Assembly: GCF_030445035.2 (NCBI RefSeq)
Contig: NC_092216.1
Span: 11,843,405 to 11,907,404, forward strand
Length of the DNA: 64,000 nt
Reading direction: 5' to 3'
Source: Dasypus novemcinctus
Lineage: Eukaryota; Chordata; Mammalia; Cingulata; Dasypodidae
Shown piece by piece: positions 37,441-50,095 of the stretch (positions are counted from its first letter, which is position 1; each line of letters starts with the position of its first letter). The position numbers and the translations under genes were made by a program. The notes beneath the pieces are model-generated. The model saw only the letters and a program-made list of their open reading frames with translations, ran no database searches and was not told the origin of the DNA.

Positions 37441-38395
37441 GTCAAATATCAGACAAAATAGATTTGAAATGCAAAATTGTTATAAGGGATGAAGAAGGTC
37501 CTTATATATTAATAAAAGGAGCAATTTAAAAAAAGAAATAACTACTCTAAATAATATTATGCCTAATCTCACTGTCCCCAAGATACACTGAAAAACTGAA
37601 GGGAGAAATAATTGTCTTTAAAATAATTGTTGGAGACTTCAATATACAACTCCCAGTAAAATCTGGGCAGAGGATAAATAAATAGAGAAGTTGAATAATA
37701 GGATAAATGAACTTTTGATAAGGCTATGAAGTTCACTCAGCTGGGTCTGAACAATCTATTCAACAAATGGTGCTGGGAGAAACTGAATATCCATATCCAA
37801 AAGATAATAAGAGAACCCCTATCTCATATGTTTATACAAAAATTAACTCAAAATGAATCAATGACATAAATATAAAACTTACCATCATAAAACTCTTAGA
37901 TGAAAATGTAGGAAAACAACATGGGTAAGAAGTAGTTTCTTAAACCTTATACTCAAAGCACAAAAAATGAAATAAGAAATAGATAAATATAATGTGATAT
38001 ATACAGACATTGAAAAATGACTTCATCATAATAAGGAAATAATTTCTTTTCATGCAACAACACGAATGAACTTTCAGGATATTTTGTTGAGTAAAATATC
38101 ATACATAGAAGGACACATGTATTATTCCCTTTCATAAACTACCTTCATTATGCAAATTCATATAGAACAAAAGTAGAATACAAGTTCCCAGAGACCATTA
38201 TGGTGACTCTAAATAATAAGGAATTATTTAATGGGTACAGAGATTTTTGGGGTGGTGAAAATTATTTTGTGATGGGGGTGATGACAGTAGCACAATATTG
38301 TGAATGTAATTAATATTGCATAATTGCACATTGAAAAAGAAAAGCATGGTCATGATTATGATAAAGAGATAAAGAGGCTGCTCTAATAGTAATAG
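37441..38395 (+). pseudogene. L1 fragments (endonuclease, C-terminus, 3' UTR), sense
   Basis: First an endonuclease-domain remnant (the IVGDFN block near 37625), then a jump to the ORF2 C-terminal region near 37740 (CAACAAATGGTGCTGGGAGA), then an L1M 3' UTR (GGTACAGAGATTTTTGGGGT, ACAATATTGTGAATGTAATT). The middle of ORF2 is deleted. It ends close to the start of repeat block 2. Confidence 0.7.
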
Positions 38396-39546
38396 GGTAG
38401 AAAATTTTGGAGTGGACAGAGCTGGCATTGTAGAAGGGAAGTGGGGAAATACAACACAGTGTTCAAGGCTGGTTGGAGGCAGCACTGGGAATAGTTGTCA
38501 GGTCTGGGAAGAGATGGTAGTGCACAGGGGGAAAAAGTTGTGTGAGTGGATAAGCACAGAACAAAGTGTTGATGTTGTAACTGGAAAGCAAAGGAAAGAA
38601 TTGTCAATTAATGAGAAGCACAGGAAGTGTGATGAGGGAGCAAAGAGCAGAAACAAAGACACAGAAATGTGTAAACAACAGATCATGGTCAGGCTGGAAT
38701 GGAATGAGCAGAAGAGAAAAGTCAGCCCTGTCATCAGGAAAGCTGAGGGCAGATGGCTGAAAAATGGTAAGCACAGGACAGAGTGGTCAACTTTGGGATG
38801 GGAATTTACAGAACAGTTAGTTACTCATGACTACAATGGAGAATTTAGTGATGAGTAGTGAAGTCTAGAGAGGAGGAAGCACAGAAAAGATTGATCAATC
38901 CAAGGATGATTGAAGCATAAGGCAGAATGACCAATGGTGGAACTTCAGGGCAAAGTAATCAGCACAGTATTGGGAGAAGAACAAACGAGTAGGAGTGGTC
39001 AATGCTAGATAGGAAAGAAGTGTTCTTCACTACCATTAGTGACTCATAGGCAAACATGGCCAACACTGTGATGGGAAAAGCATGGTGCAGTGTGTTCAAT
39101 AATGAGGTGGAGGTGATACAGACTTGTCAGATCTGAGTCAAGGAAACTTAGGATGGTGTAGTCAATATTGGTAAAAAGAAACAAAAGAATAATGGTCAAG
39201 TGGGATATGACAGAAAGAGGCAGAGTGTTCAATACATGATAGAGACACATAGCTCCAGATAGTTCATATTTTAATAGGAAAAGTACAAAAAAATTGTTTA
39301 ACACTGTCATTAGGAATTATATGCTGCACCTGGAGAAGCAAAGGACAAATTGGCTAGGGCTGGTTTGGTGAAGCACAACAAAGAGTATTCAGTACTGTAT
39401 ATTGAAGCACATGGTTAATGTATAGAAATAGAGCAGAGTGGTCAGTGCTTAGGAAGCACAGAGCAGAGTGATTAGGATAGTGATTTCAGAAACCCAGAAG
39501 TGATCTGGACCAGAATGGGAAAATCACCAAAAAAATAGAGATTTCA
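38396..39546. repeat. Degenerate ~35-bp tandem repeat, block 2
   Basis: Same unit as blocks 1 and 3. For example GCAGAGTGGTCAGTGCTTAGG-type text sits near 39435, followed by GAAGCACAGAGCAGAGTGAT. It is cut on the right by the class II LTR starting at 39547. A 148-codon open frame at 38412-38858 lies within it and is not a gene. Confidence 0.7.
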
Positions 39547-39926
39547 TGACAGAAGTAATGACTCATTGGCTGAAGAAAATAAGATGTGGTATAACCTAGG
39601 AAACAGAACAAGAAAAGAATATTCTTTGTTGAAACTCCTTTGGTCAACAGGACAGGAATGCCTCTGGTTAAGATCTATTAGGTCAATAGGCCAGATGAGT
39701 AGAAAGAAAAAAGTTGCTTTAAAAAGTTAAAATATAAACAACCTGTCCCTGTTTCTAACAATGAGATAGCAACAATAAATACCTCTCAGTTTTATGGGCT
39801 TTTTGTAATGCAAGTTTTTTCTATAAATAGGTCACTAAATTGAAATAAACTTGTCAGTGGGCATTGACTTACAGATCCCCTGATCCCTTCTCTCTTGTTA
39901 TTCATTCCCAATACAGTCTGGATGCA
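39547..39926 (+). mobile_element. 5' LTR of class II provirus
   Basis: 380 bp, TGACAGAAGT... to ...GGATGCA. It shares GAAAACAGAACAAGAAAAGAA-type blocks, GGTCAATAGGCCAGAT and TCTATAAATAGGT with the 3' LTR. AATAAA near 39850 (TTGAAATAAACTTGTC) is a possible poly(A) signal and TATAAATA at 39822 a possible TATA box. Confidence 0.8.
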
Positions 39927-39931
39927 ACTTC

Positions 39932-39949
39932 TGGCACCCAATATGGGGC
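39932..39949 (+). other. Primer binding site, tRNA-Lys type
   Basis: TGGCACCCAATATGGGGC matches the lysine-tRNA (1,2 type) site used by betaretroviruses at 15 of 18 positions. The three differences fall at CpG sites, which mutate readily. Confidence 0.75.
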
Positions 39950-40076
39950 CTAAGAAGTTTTCTCTGCAGTATCAAGGAACCAGCAGAAAGGACTCCCATG
40001 AGGGTCACAAGCATCATCCACTAAGTTTTCAACTCCAGTCTTATAGTAAGTAACATTTCCATGGATCATCAGGGTA

Positions 40077-41669
40077 ATGTGTAATCAAACAGGACAACTG
40101 GAAGAATATTCCCAGGTTTTGAAAACTTTACTGAAAACCATTGGGGTGCCTCTTAAAACTTCAGAATTGCTTGAGCTTTTTGCTTTAGTTCAAAAACATT
40201 GTTATTGGTTTCAACTGCAGGGATGAAATATCTTAAATTTGAAACAATGGAAATGAGTTATGAAGGCTCTGCTCTGAGCTTATCAGAATGGTGAGACTGT
40301 TCCTTTGTCTATTTGAGCTTTATGTCACCAGATTACTGCTCCATTAGATCCTTTGCAATCCTTTTTTGGATGAAAATGTTGCCATTAATCCTAGTGAAAT
40401 TCCCAGACTTTTTGTTTCACATCCCACTGGTATATCAGGATTAGGTGATCTGGAAGTGCATGTTTTTCCTGTTCAACTTGTTGCTCCTTTAGATTCCCAG
40501 TTGATTTCTTCAGTTTCTCCTCTACAAATGTGTCCTACTGCAAATGGTCCCTTTGGATTTTTTTCTGACACTCCTGGTGTGCTACCTTATATTAACAAGT
40601 TTGTGGTGCCTATTCTAACAACACAAATGCCACTGATGAGTTGTCTATTTCAGGGCTCATGCCAAGAGGATCCTGAAGCAATATAGTTCTTATCACTTTT
40701 CCAGTTACACTCAAATCCATTCCATGGATTTAAATAACCCTCAAGGTGGAATAGAGTTTCATCATGAACCAATTCCTTTTCAATTATTGAAATAAGCAAG
40801 CACACAATATGGTGGTTATTTCTCCTTATACTTGGACAGTAGTAAACCTGGCTTAATGTTTACAGTTTAAAACATAGTGAACTGATGAAGCTAATCAGAC
40901 AGCTCACCAGAATGCTGGTCTCCACCTCCTGTTCTTATTATAGTGGAGCAACTATTGGGCATAGGCCAGTGGGCAGGGGTAGTCAGGTAATTACAATATG
41001 ATGACATTGCTATAGTCCAGCTGTGCTTGGCATACTTAGATGCATGGAGAAAAAATCTCTTCACTAGGGCAGCCTAATTAATCCTTTTCAAAAGTGATTC
41101 AGGGTGTCAATGAGCCATATGTTGAATTCATAGCTCATTTATCTGATATTGTGCAAAAAACGATTGAAATTCCTGAAGCACAAGATTTGATCCTTTTAAC
41201 ATTGGCCTTTGATAATGCAAATAATGAAAGCAAAAATGCTATTAGACCACTTAAGTTGGTAGGAGGATCAGTGCAAGATTATATCAAAGTTTGTCAGGGC
41301 ATAGGTTCCACTACACACCAGATGGCTGTATTAGCTGCCACAATAAGAGGTAATTAAAAACTGCAAGCTAAGAGAGGAAACTGTTTTAAATGTGGGAAAC
41401 CTGGTCATTCACAAAAGGATTGCAGCACATATTTTGCTCAACAACAAAAGAATGGTGGGAGAAAAATCCCCTCCAATGTATGCCCTGTGTGTCAGAAAAG
41501 TTTTCATTGGGCTAATGAATCTAAATTTCATAAAAACAGCTCTCCTATTTTGTCATCAGGAAACTGCTTTGCAGGCCTAGCTCAAGGCCCTCAGACAAAC
41601 AATATGAGCCTACAAGAAAAATATCCAGTCAGCAATGGCCAGCAGTATGCATCCCAGTTTCCAAACTAA
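40077..41669 (+). pseudogene. gag (matrix, capsid, nucleocapsid), defective
   Basis: Betaretrovirus-like gag. The likely start at 40077 opens a matrix-like segment rich in K/L (LKTLLKTIGVPL) that soon meets stops. The capsid major homology region is visible at 41094-41170 (QGVNEPYVEFIAHLSDIVQK). Nucleocapsid zinc knuckle 1 is intact at 41382-41423 (CFKCGKPGHSQKDC). Knuckle 2 at 41481-41522 reads CPVCQKSFHWANES, with the last cysteine replaced by serine. One TAA at 41355 separates capsid and nucleocapsid in the same frame. It is not translatable as a whole. Confidence 0.8.
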
Positions 41670-41736
41670 GAGCAGCTGCTCAAGGGAGTGCTGCTGTTGA
41701 TTTACCTCCTACAAAACTAAACTTATTACTGTTGCT

Positions 41737-42766
41737 ATGGGTATGCAAACTTTACTTACAGGTATAAAGGGCCTATTACCTCCTGAAACTATTGGCTTAA
41801 TTGTTGGTAGGAGTAGTTTAACTATGAAAGGACTGCGAGTACAAATTGGCATTATAGATAGTGGTTACAAGGAAGAAATTAAGGTTATGGTGCAAGCTGT
41901 TAGTCAAGTGCAAGTTACTTTGAGACAACATATAGCTCAATTACTGCTCCTGCCCTATCACAAACCATGCACTCTTCCTTTTGATAGAAATGGGGGATTT
42001 GCGTCTATGGGGAATTACATTTATTGGCAGACTTTTGTAGGTAATGATTGGCCTGAAGTTACTATTACTATTAATGGAAGTGTTTTGGGGACTAATAAAC
42101 ACAGAAGCTTATGTGTTCACCATTGCTAAGCAATTTTTTTTTTTTTAAGATTTATTTATTTTATTTAATTTCCCCCCCCCTCCCCTGGTTGTCTGTTCTT
42201 GGTGTCTATTTGCTGCGTCTTGTTTCTTTGTCCGCTTCTTTTGTCGTCAGCGGCACGGGAAGTGTGGGCGGCGCCATTCCTGGGCAGGCTGCTCTTTCTT
42301 TTCATGCTGGGCGGCTCTCCTCAGGGGTGCACTCCTTGCGCGTGGGGCTCCCCCACACGGGGGACACCCTTGTGTGGCACGGCACTCCTTGCGCGCATCA
42401 GCACTGCGCATGGCCAGCTCCACACGGGTCAAGGAGGCCTGGGGTTTGAACCGCGGACCTCCCATATGGTAGACGGACACCCTAACCACTGGGCCAAAGT
42501 CCGTTTCCCGCTAAGCAATATTGACCTATTGACCTTGATCATGGACATTACAAAAGGTCCCAACAGTCTTTACTGGCATTGGGACTATGACAGATATTTA
42601 CCAAAGTACCTCTGTTTTTGATGTATTAGGACCTGATGGGCAAAAATCTATGCTACAACTTTATGTGGCTGAAGAAGGATTCAATCTGTGTGACTGGGAT
42701 TTGCAGTCAATGGGGAGCATTTTTATATATCCCCATGCTTTCAAAACAAGCTAAAACTATTTATAT
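41737..42766 (+). pseudogene. dUTPase-protease region, split by SINE and ERV1
   Basis: In betaretroviruses pro encodes a dUTPase fused to the aspartic protease. The open frame 41737-42129 carries dUTPase motifs (LIVGRSSLTMKG, IGIIDSGYKEEIKV) and runs into the protease start (YWQTFVGNDWPEVTITINGS). After a frameshift the active-site position reads NTEA instead of the DTGA expected in a retroviral protease, so the catalytic aspartate is lost. A DAS SINE (42135-42509) interrupts it, the C-terminal part follows (GQKSMLQLYVAEEGF), and the ERV1 insertion at 42767 cuts it off. Confidence 0.78.
42135..42509 (-). mobile_element. DAS-III-type SINE, antisense, in retroviral pro
   Basis: Begins on the plus strand with a T-rich tail and ends with the tRNA-like head (GTTTGAACCGCGGACCTCCC, GGACACCCTAACCACTGGGC). 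A perfect 10-bp duplication GCTAAGCAAT flanks it at 42125-42134 and 42510-42519. It keeps more CpGs than the copy at 13753, so it is probably younger. Confidence 0.93.
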
Positions 42767-43246
42767 TGATGTGGGCTATGGGTGGGAGGCTCTTTGTCTC
42801 TTCAGAGATAACCTAAGCTGTCTATGACTTGTGGGTATAGGACGGTAAGAGGCTGCAGTCCTGACCTTGGTGACCATGGCAACGACTCCAGTCCCAGCGA
42901 ACAGTTTAACAATGCAATGTCTATAAACTTTAAATATTCAGGAGAATTGCAAACCAAATGTGCTAAAAGCTCATCTAGAATGTATGAAGTCCATGCTAAA
43001 AGCTTACCTAAGATGTGGAAGATGTATATGCTAATTCAAGCCTATTGAGAACTGAAACAAAAGGACCATTTAACCTTTCCTCTCTGTATAAAAGAAATTC
43101 AAAAGTCTTGTTTGGGGCTCGGGTTTGCAACAGGAAGCTCCTGAGTCTGGCCGGCCATCAATAAACCATTTTTCCTTCTCAAAATCATTCCTGAGTCCTG
43201 GCCCCTCTATACACAAATAATTGAACCTCTCTCAAACTCTACAACA
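42767..43246 (+). mobile_element. 5' LTR of nested ERV1
   Basis: Starts TGATGTGGGCTATGGG and ends CTCTACAACA. It contains a TATA box in CTGTATAAAAGAAA near 43085 and a poly(A) signal in CCATCAATAAACC near 43160. It matches 50096-50573 along its whole length. Confidence 0.9.
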
Positions 43247-43250
43247 TTTT

Positions 43251-43268
43251 TGGGGGCTCTCCCAGGAT
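43251..43268 (+). other. Primer binding site, tRNA-Pro type
   Basis: TGGGGGCTCTCCCAGGAT matches the proline-tRNA site of gammaretrovirus-like elements at 15 of 18 positions, a few bases after the LTR end. Confidence 0.75.
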
Positions 43269-46200
43269 TGCAAATGAAGGCCAGAGATGGTAGAATTTTG
43301 CTGCCCCTTCCAAATCTCTGAGGAAGCTGGGAGGACTCAGGGAACCCCAATCTGGGCACCCCTGGATTAAATTTAATCCAGAAAAGATGTGGGCTCTACC
43401 AGAGTCTTCCCGACAAAAAATCAAGGGCAATGGAAGGTCTGAAGAGAAAGTATCTGGGAACGAAAAAGAATTCTGAACATGGAAGAAGGTAAGACTCCCC
43501 AGGTGAGTACAGACTGGAAAGCCTTAGCTTTAACTGCTAGGAGGGGGAGGCTGATCACCTCCCAAGAGAACCCTAGTAGCCCCAGAAAATTGGGGGGAAG
43601 CCATTCTCTCTAGGTCTGGAAAAAGGAGGAAAACTGGGGAAAAGCCTGGTGTTTTGGGTTTGTCTAACTGCATGTTAGAATCTGGTACTGTTCTTATATC
43701 CACTGAAGGAGTGGAGGCTTTATTATAATAGGAAGGAATGTTTATAGTTTCAAGTCCTAAAGTCTTGGAAATTGGCCTGGATTTTTTTAAAAACTTGGTT
43801 ACAGGAAAATGGATTGGCTTTTCTAGTGAAGCTTGGTCTGGGTGTAAAGTTAAACAGTGAAAAAGATCAACTGGAATCTTTTGTTATGGTGCTGAATTGT
43901 GAATGAATTAGCTTTATACCAAATGATAATGTTAAGTGTTCTCTTTAAAGTTTGTGATGGCTGAGAGGGCAGCCATGCTGGAAAAATATATATATAGAAA
44001 TTGTGGGTCAGATTAGTGACCTTTGTGCTTCTGTCTGTGTCAGCTCAATACTAGTGTTGGAGTTGTGTAGTAATGTAAAGTAGAATTTAATTGAGCTGGA
44101 ACACTCTCTTGCCATTGGCAAGGGGGTGAATTGATTATAGGGCAAAACTGTGGAGTCTGGATGTTTGCAGACTCTGGATGTTGCGCATGCTCTGATGCCT
44201 TGTCTCTGGTCCACCCCTTTGCCAGAGCTTGGATGCTGTCTGTGTCTGTGCCATGCACCCGGGTTTGTTGGGGCTGCCCCAGTCAGGGTGGCTGGGTCCC
44301 TGGGAGGGGTGCCAAATTTAAGTAAGTTCTGTCTGCCCATTTTAGCAGAAAGCTGGAAAGGGGGGAGTGCCTTGCCCCTTTCCAGTGAATCCACACCTTC
44401 TATTCATGAGCCACATTCCTATTTGATTGTTGTGCACCTGACTGCCTGGAAGGGGGGAAAGTGAAGGGGATGAAAAACAGAATCAAAATAAATGCAGTAA
44501 AGTTCCCTCCCTGGGGTGTCAAGGCCAAAAATTACATTTGCATTCTGCCCAGCTTCTTTACTTTTCTGAATCTTTCTGTGTAAGACTGTAAAAATACTTT
44601 GATATGTTTTAGAGCTGTAAAGTTGTCTGAAAAAAGAGGCTATCACTTGAAACAATAGACCTCTAATCACTTAATAGCCTTTTCAGTGGTCTGGCTAAGA
44701 ACTTCAGGGTTGTGAGACTGTGGAGGGAAAAGAAAATAAAAGAATGAAATGCCACTTTGAAATCTATGTTTAGCTTTTGTCAGTTGCTGGTGCCTAAGAA
44801 TTCATGGTAAAAAGGTAAAAAGGTAGTTTGAAATGAATCTTTAAATACCAATACTCTCTTGCTGGTGAATTAAATGCATAACTTGCAGATGAGAATTTGT
44901 TCCATTACTAAGAAAAGGAAAGACTTCTAAGAATTCTTGTAGCTTAATTAATAAAAGTATCCAATTCACCTTTGGGTTAAAAAAATTAATGAAAACTGTA
45001 ACTAAGAGTTAAGATCATTTATAAATGCATTTATATTATAAGACAGTAGAAAGATAATAACTGAAATTATAACTGGGTGAATTTAGCCTGAAACTATTAT
45101 TGTAAGTGTAAATTCTAAACTAACCTTACCTTCTTCGTTTATGGTTACTTCAAGCCTAGCCTCACCCCTTGCCTTTGCCTATAGTTATTTCATAACAGCT
45201 CCTGTCCCACTGGTATTAGTAACCCTGCTTTCTCTCTTGAATCCAATATAAATGAAATTGCTGCCTGGTGGAATTATTAGCCCTTGAGTTTAAACAACCT
45301 CTGGAGTTTTATTATCCCCAAGAACTGGGAAAGAAAAGGGGGGTGGGGGGGGAGTCTCCTGCCTTGATGGTCAGTGTTCCTAAGAGTGGCAATTCATGAG
45401 AGAAACCAGTCTGTCTCCCTGAGGCTTCAAATAGCCTCCGTAAATATACATAGAATTAATCTTGTTGCTTATCCAAAATTCTGCTAAATTCAAGGTAAAA
45501 TAAAAAGTTCTGAAACAAGAGAAAATTGTGTTAAAATATTGGGAACATTTTGGTTACAAGCCATTAGTTAAGAAACAAAATCCTTGTGTAAAACTGCACA
45601 GTCATAGTGCAAATTAAGAAAAGTTTCAGGAGTCTTTGAAATGTTTTGCAGTCGCACTTATTTTGTAAAAAATGGAAGTTTTAAGTAATTAAAGTTATGT
45701 TTTTGTGCCAAACTATTCATGTCTGCCTATTTGCTCAAATTATTGAGGTTAAATATGTAGTTATATAAGTAATATATATTTCTGAAACCCAAATTAAGCT
45801 AAAGAGTATATAAAATAATGCAAATTATAAATAACATCAATGAGTTGTGTTTCTGTGTCTAACTCTATTTGTGTCTACCATTTGCTCGGTGTATGTCTTC
45901 ATATATCAGGATGATAGTATCAAATTAACAAGTGAGAATTCTTAAAAGAACTCTATTCAAATTGTTAAAAATTAAATATACAGTATATATGTGAATAAAT
46001 ATTCTTGGAGCCCAAATTAGACTAAGCAGGATGAAAAAGTCATATAAAAATCTGAATATAGAAACTACTGGGAAAGGGCCTCCTCTTTGCAAAGAACTTT
46101 AAAGGCAAGACTAAGTGTGGCAGATTAAACCTATCTACTAGGCTAAGGAATTAAGAATCAACTTGCCCTGTAATTTCCCAGTTTAAACTTTTGCCAGCCA

Positions 46201-48936
46201 TAAAATGTATTAAAAAAAAAAAAAGATTAGTTTAGTTTTCACATAAAAGAAGAATATATTGATTAATGTAACCTGGCAGCCTACTGCCTCAGTCTCTCAC
46301 TCCCGGGTTAAACAGCAACAAAGGAAACCAGCTTAAGCCAGTCCTATAGGCAATAAAAAAGATACTCAAGAAAAATCTAAGTCAATACCAATTCAGCACT
46401 AAATTCCATTCCTTATCTAACAAAGGGGAGCAGATAAAAAACTAAAATGGTTGGAATGTGATGGAGGAAGCGGTTAAATCACAAACTTTTGAGTGGGAAA
46501 GTTAGATCTTCTCAGATAGGCTGTAACTTCTGAAGTACCCAATTTATGGAGAAACAGAGGAAGAGCTCATGTGATAGGCTTAGGGGTATAAATTGTGTCA
46601 TTTTTCTTTGTTCAGGGTGCCAGCCATGTTTTCTGGTCATGTGCCCCATCTTGCAAGATTGAGAATAAATTCTTTTCTTCTCCACAATAGGGTGAGGCTT
46701 ATTTTCTCCCAGAAGAAAATTTCTTTCCAACAAAAATAAAGGTAATTAGTGGCTCTGTTGACAAATTTCAGTAAGTAAAAAAAAAAGTCCATAAAAACTA
46801 TGGAGAGATCTTTCCTGGACTATTATTAAACAAATTAAGTAATTGTGTAATGTGTTTTGAAAACTGGTAATCAGTATGCTTTTAAAAATTACTCATTTTC
46901 ACAACTTAAACAACAACAGCAAAAAGTTTTAGCTTCCTGTAAAAATAAAAAGAGAACATTCCTTGCATAAACTATAATGGTTTCAATTTTATTTAGCTTA
47001 AGTGTAATCTCCCATAGTTAACTTATAAACTAAATTAACATTATACATACAAAATCTTTAAAGTAATAAAACTTTAAGTTCACATTAATAAAATTAAGTT
47101 AAAAAAGATTGTAGATATGATCTCTTAAAGAAATTAAATTTCTTTGGTTAGTAATTATAATTTACTAAGTTTATTTAAATGTAAGGTAACTAGTCAATGT
47201 GGTTGTAGTCAATTATAAAAAGTTTGTAAAACATCTTCCAAACTGAAAACATTTAAATATTTCTAGTTCTAGAAGTCATTGTTAACTAAAAACTTGGATT
47301 GGTATTGGTTGCAAAGAATAACTTCGTGGTAATAAAACCTGTCTGAAGGCCACCACAAGGTACATATTTAAGTAAATGGTAATAAAAAGTTATCTTGATT
47401 CTACTGGGAATCTTCTGTTTTCATTTTAACAATGGAAAATTGTTTTTTTCCATCTATTACTAAAGTAAAATACCTACTATTATCTTCATGGTAAAATATA
47501 TAAGTAAACAGTCTTTTGATATATGATATGTTGCATTAAATTGCTTAAAATATATATAAAAACAAGGAATAATCTTTAACATTGTCAAACTCTTTCGTGC
47601 ATTCAAACCAGGCCTTGAATGCATTACATGTTGCCTCTCCATGTGAGTTATTGGCTAGGCTGGTCACTGACCCTCAATTAGAAATATTTGCTATGTCAGC
47701 CTCTGGTTCTGCTACTGAAGTCAATGGAAACTACGGTGCAGTTTCAAGCTCCTGCAGCAGCCGATGATGACTCGGTACAACCAAGTGTACAATGGATATT
47801 GTCTCCAGACTGGCATTGTGCACTATGCACCAGAAAGCACTATGCACCAGGCTGGTAAAATACTGGAAACTCTCTCTAGAATCAATGATGCTGTGACTTG
47901 CTCACTGGGAAGAACATGCTAAGTGGAGCCATGATACCAAGATACTCTAAGTAAAACTTAAACACAATTGGCATTATGGCCTGCTCCCATGGAGAGATAA
48001 CATGTAAAGTATTACAAAACTGAAATTTAAAACTATTAATTGCAACTCTAAATCCTTTGCATTAAGTAATACATTAATTAATATTAAGTGCTATACTCTT
48101 ATCCTGTACTAAATATATGCCTAATAATTATAATGTTATCTTTTATATTTTGGATCAAGTGCAAAAGTATATTAGACATGTTAAATTCTTAGTAAATTTA
48201 TTTTCTAAACAGTTAATAAACATGTCTATAGAATAAGGTGGCAGTCTCAGCCAGGCTCAGTCAATTTACTGTATTCTACTGTACTCTACTGTGTAGCAGC
48301 AAAAATGAGGCTTGCTTGCTAATAATGAGTCACCTATTGACAAATTAAAATTACTAGAAATTGTACAATTAAAACCAAAATGTAAAAAAACAAAACAAAA
48401 ACCTTTATTCACTCCCACAGCTAAAAACTAAGAAAATTTCCAACTTGGTATACTAATCCTGAATGAAACTAATTGCCCAAAGGGTGCCAGTTCACCAGGA
48501 GCATCTGACAGAACACATGAGTGCCAATCATTGAACAGCTTGAAATGTGTCTTCAAACAAAGCTAAGTATCTATTGCAATTTCCCTCTAAAAATAAATAA
48601 CTTAGAAAAAGTATATATATATACACAGTTCCCACCAGCTTTTTAAAAGGAGTGCCATTGTTATAGGCACCTAACCTTGTCTACCTCTGTAATCTAATGT
48701 CCTCTTTTAAAAACAGGTATTCCAAATTTTTAATTAAATTTGTTTCTTTCACAGTGAACATTTTATTAACCATATGAAAACTTCATCCAACTTTGTACAG
48801 AATGCCAGATCCATCTTCCTCCAGTTAAAATAAAATAAGTTTTACACCTTGTTAGGCAATGACTACAGCCCATGACCAGCAGGAAGCAGTTACAGAAAAG
48901 AGATCATTTCCCTTCAGCACCGATTTTAGATTAAAG
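43269..48936 (+). other. ERV1 internal region, non-coding
   Basis: After a leader with a splice-donor-like CAGGTGAGTAC near 43500, the region is AT-rich and without long open frames. No retroviral zinc knuckle, YxDD, integrase or envelope motif was found on either strand. An LTR-like stretch (46455-46735, with GAGAATAAATTCTTTTCTTC) may be a further solo LTR, but no exact duplication flanks it. Confidence 0.55.
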
Positions 48937-49455
48937 GTGTAATGCGATCACCCCTCGGGCTGAAGTGTGGTTTGCTGGCCTGGCGGGGGAGCGGCCGCGG
49001 CAGGCCAAGCCGCTGCCCCCATAATAGGGTGGCCGGTCGGACTCACCGCCACCCCTGAAGGGAGCTTGGCATGGGCGCAGAGTGCCCTCGGGTCTCCCCT
49101 TCTCGGCAGCCATGCTTCCGCGGCTGCCCCTCCTCCCGGATGGCGCCACACGATGCCTGTGGGGCGGCACCCTTCTTCTTCTTTCTCCCTGTGCAGGCAC
49201 AGGGCGGAAAATTCCAGTCTGCCCTTTTCCCCTCCCCCGACAGCAGCAACAGCCAGGCGTGGGCGGGAAACTCAAGTCTGCCCTCCACCCCAGCAACAGC
49301 AGCCACCAATCCCTAAACCCTGCCCCTTCCCCCAGCAACAGCGACAGCCAATCCCTAATCACCACCCCTCCCCCATCCAGTACCACCCACTGACCTTTCG
49401 CTGGCAACCAATCAGAACAGGGTGTGGCTTCGACCAATCAGCCTTCCCCAGCCCC

Positions 49456-49484
49456 TATAAAACTGTTGCCTCTCCCTCAATAAA
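49456..49484 (+). promoter_or_regulatory. TATA box and poly(A) signal of the solo LTR
   Basis: TATAAAA followed 17 bases later by AATAAA, with two CCAAT boxes 20-50 bases upstream. This compact R region is typical of retroviral LTRs and may keep promoter activity in the plus direction. Confidence 0.7.
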
Positions 49485-49666
49485 GTGGACTTGCGTGTTT
49501 ACCTTGTCTCCCCGGTAGTTCTTCTGCTGTGCGCCCTCCAGTCCTGAGAGCCCCCAACAAGGGCCTGGCCTCCCTTGTCCCCAGTTCATCGCCTGCTTCT
49601 CTGGGCAACCCCCTCGTCGCCGGCTTCGCCGGGCGACCCTGTCAGCCGAACCGCGCAACCCCTTGT

Positions 49667-49782
49667 GAGACCGATCCCTCGTCTGCTGCCGGACCGACTC
49701 CTTCTCCCAAGTGGGACCGACCCCTCGTCCCAAGCGGGACCGACCCCTCGTCCAGAGCTGGACCGACCCCTCGTCCGCAGCC
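49667..49782 (+). repeat. ~23-bp tandem repeat in the solo LTR
   Basis: Five imperfect copies of a unit around GGGACCGACCCCTCGTCC plus five variable bases, in the U5 part. Confidence 0.85.
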
Positions 49783-50081
49783 AGACCCCACCTCTACCGA
49801 CCGAGCAAGCCGCCGCAGTGTAAACTCTTTAAGAATAAAATAAAATTAATAGATGGATCTGGAACTTGACTGGAAATCCATGTGAGTGCCGGTGGACCCA
49901 GGATGACTGCTGTGGGCCCCCGCCCCAGGATTCTGCTGTCCAAAATAAAAACTTCTAAACTTCTAAAAACAGTCCTGGATGCTATACTGAAGATTGATAA
50001 ACAATCAATCAAAACAACAAACAGCCATCCACCTCATAGCTCCAACAATAATTATGCCAAAGCTTAGCAAGTTAAACCTGG

Positions 50082-50095
50082 GCAAAGGGGGGAAA
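50082..50095 (+). other. Polypurine tract of nested ERV1
   Basis: GCAAAGGGGGGAAA directly before the 3' LTR, the usual plus-strand primer position. Confidence 0.75.

Larger units (their letters stand above)
48943..49817 (+). mobile_element. GC-rich solo LTR with 6-bp TSD
   Basis: 875 bp from TGCGATCACCCCTCGGGC to AAGCCGCCGCA, flanked by perfect GTGTAA at 48937-48942 and 49818-49823. Promoter parts are well kept: CCAAT at 49408 and 49434, TATAAAA at 49456-49462 and AATAAA at 49479-49484. It is CpG-rich, in sharp contrast with its AT-rich surroundings. Five ~23-bp repeats lie downstream of the poly(A) signal. The 168- and 183-codon open frames here are compositional. Family unknown. Confidence 0.88.

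Noticed and set aside
38412-38858. 148-codon plus-strand open frame
   Set aside because: It falls inside tandem-repeat block 2, and its translation is repeat-derived.
46455-46735. Additional solo LTR within the ERV1 interior
   Set aside because: It has an AATAAA-bearing, LTR-like 3' half, but no exact target-site duplication or clear TG/CA ends could be fixed. It is mentioned in the internal-region entry only.
48931-49518. Open frames of 168 and 183 codons on opposite strands
   Set aside because: They are produced by high GC content within a solo LTR and have no recognisable domain.
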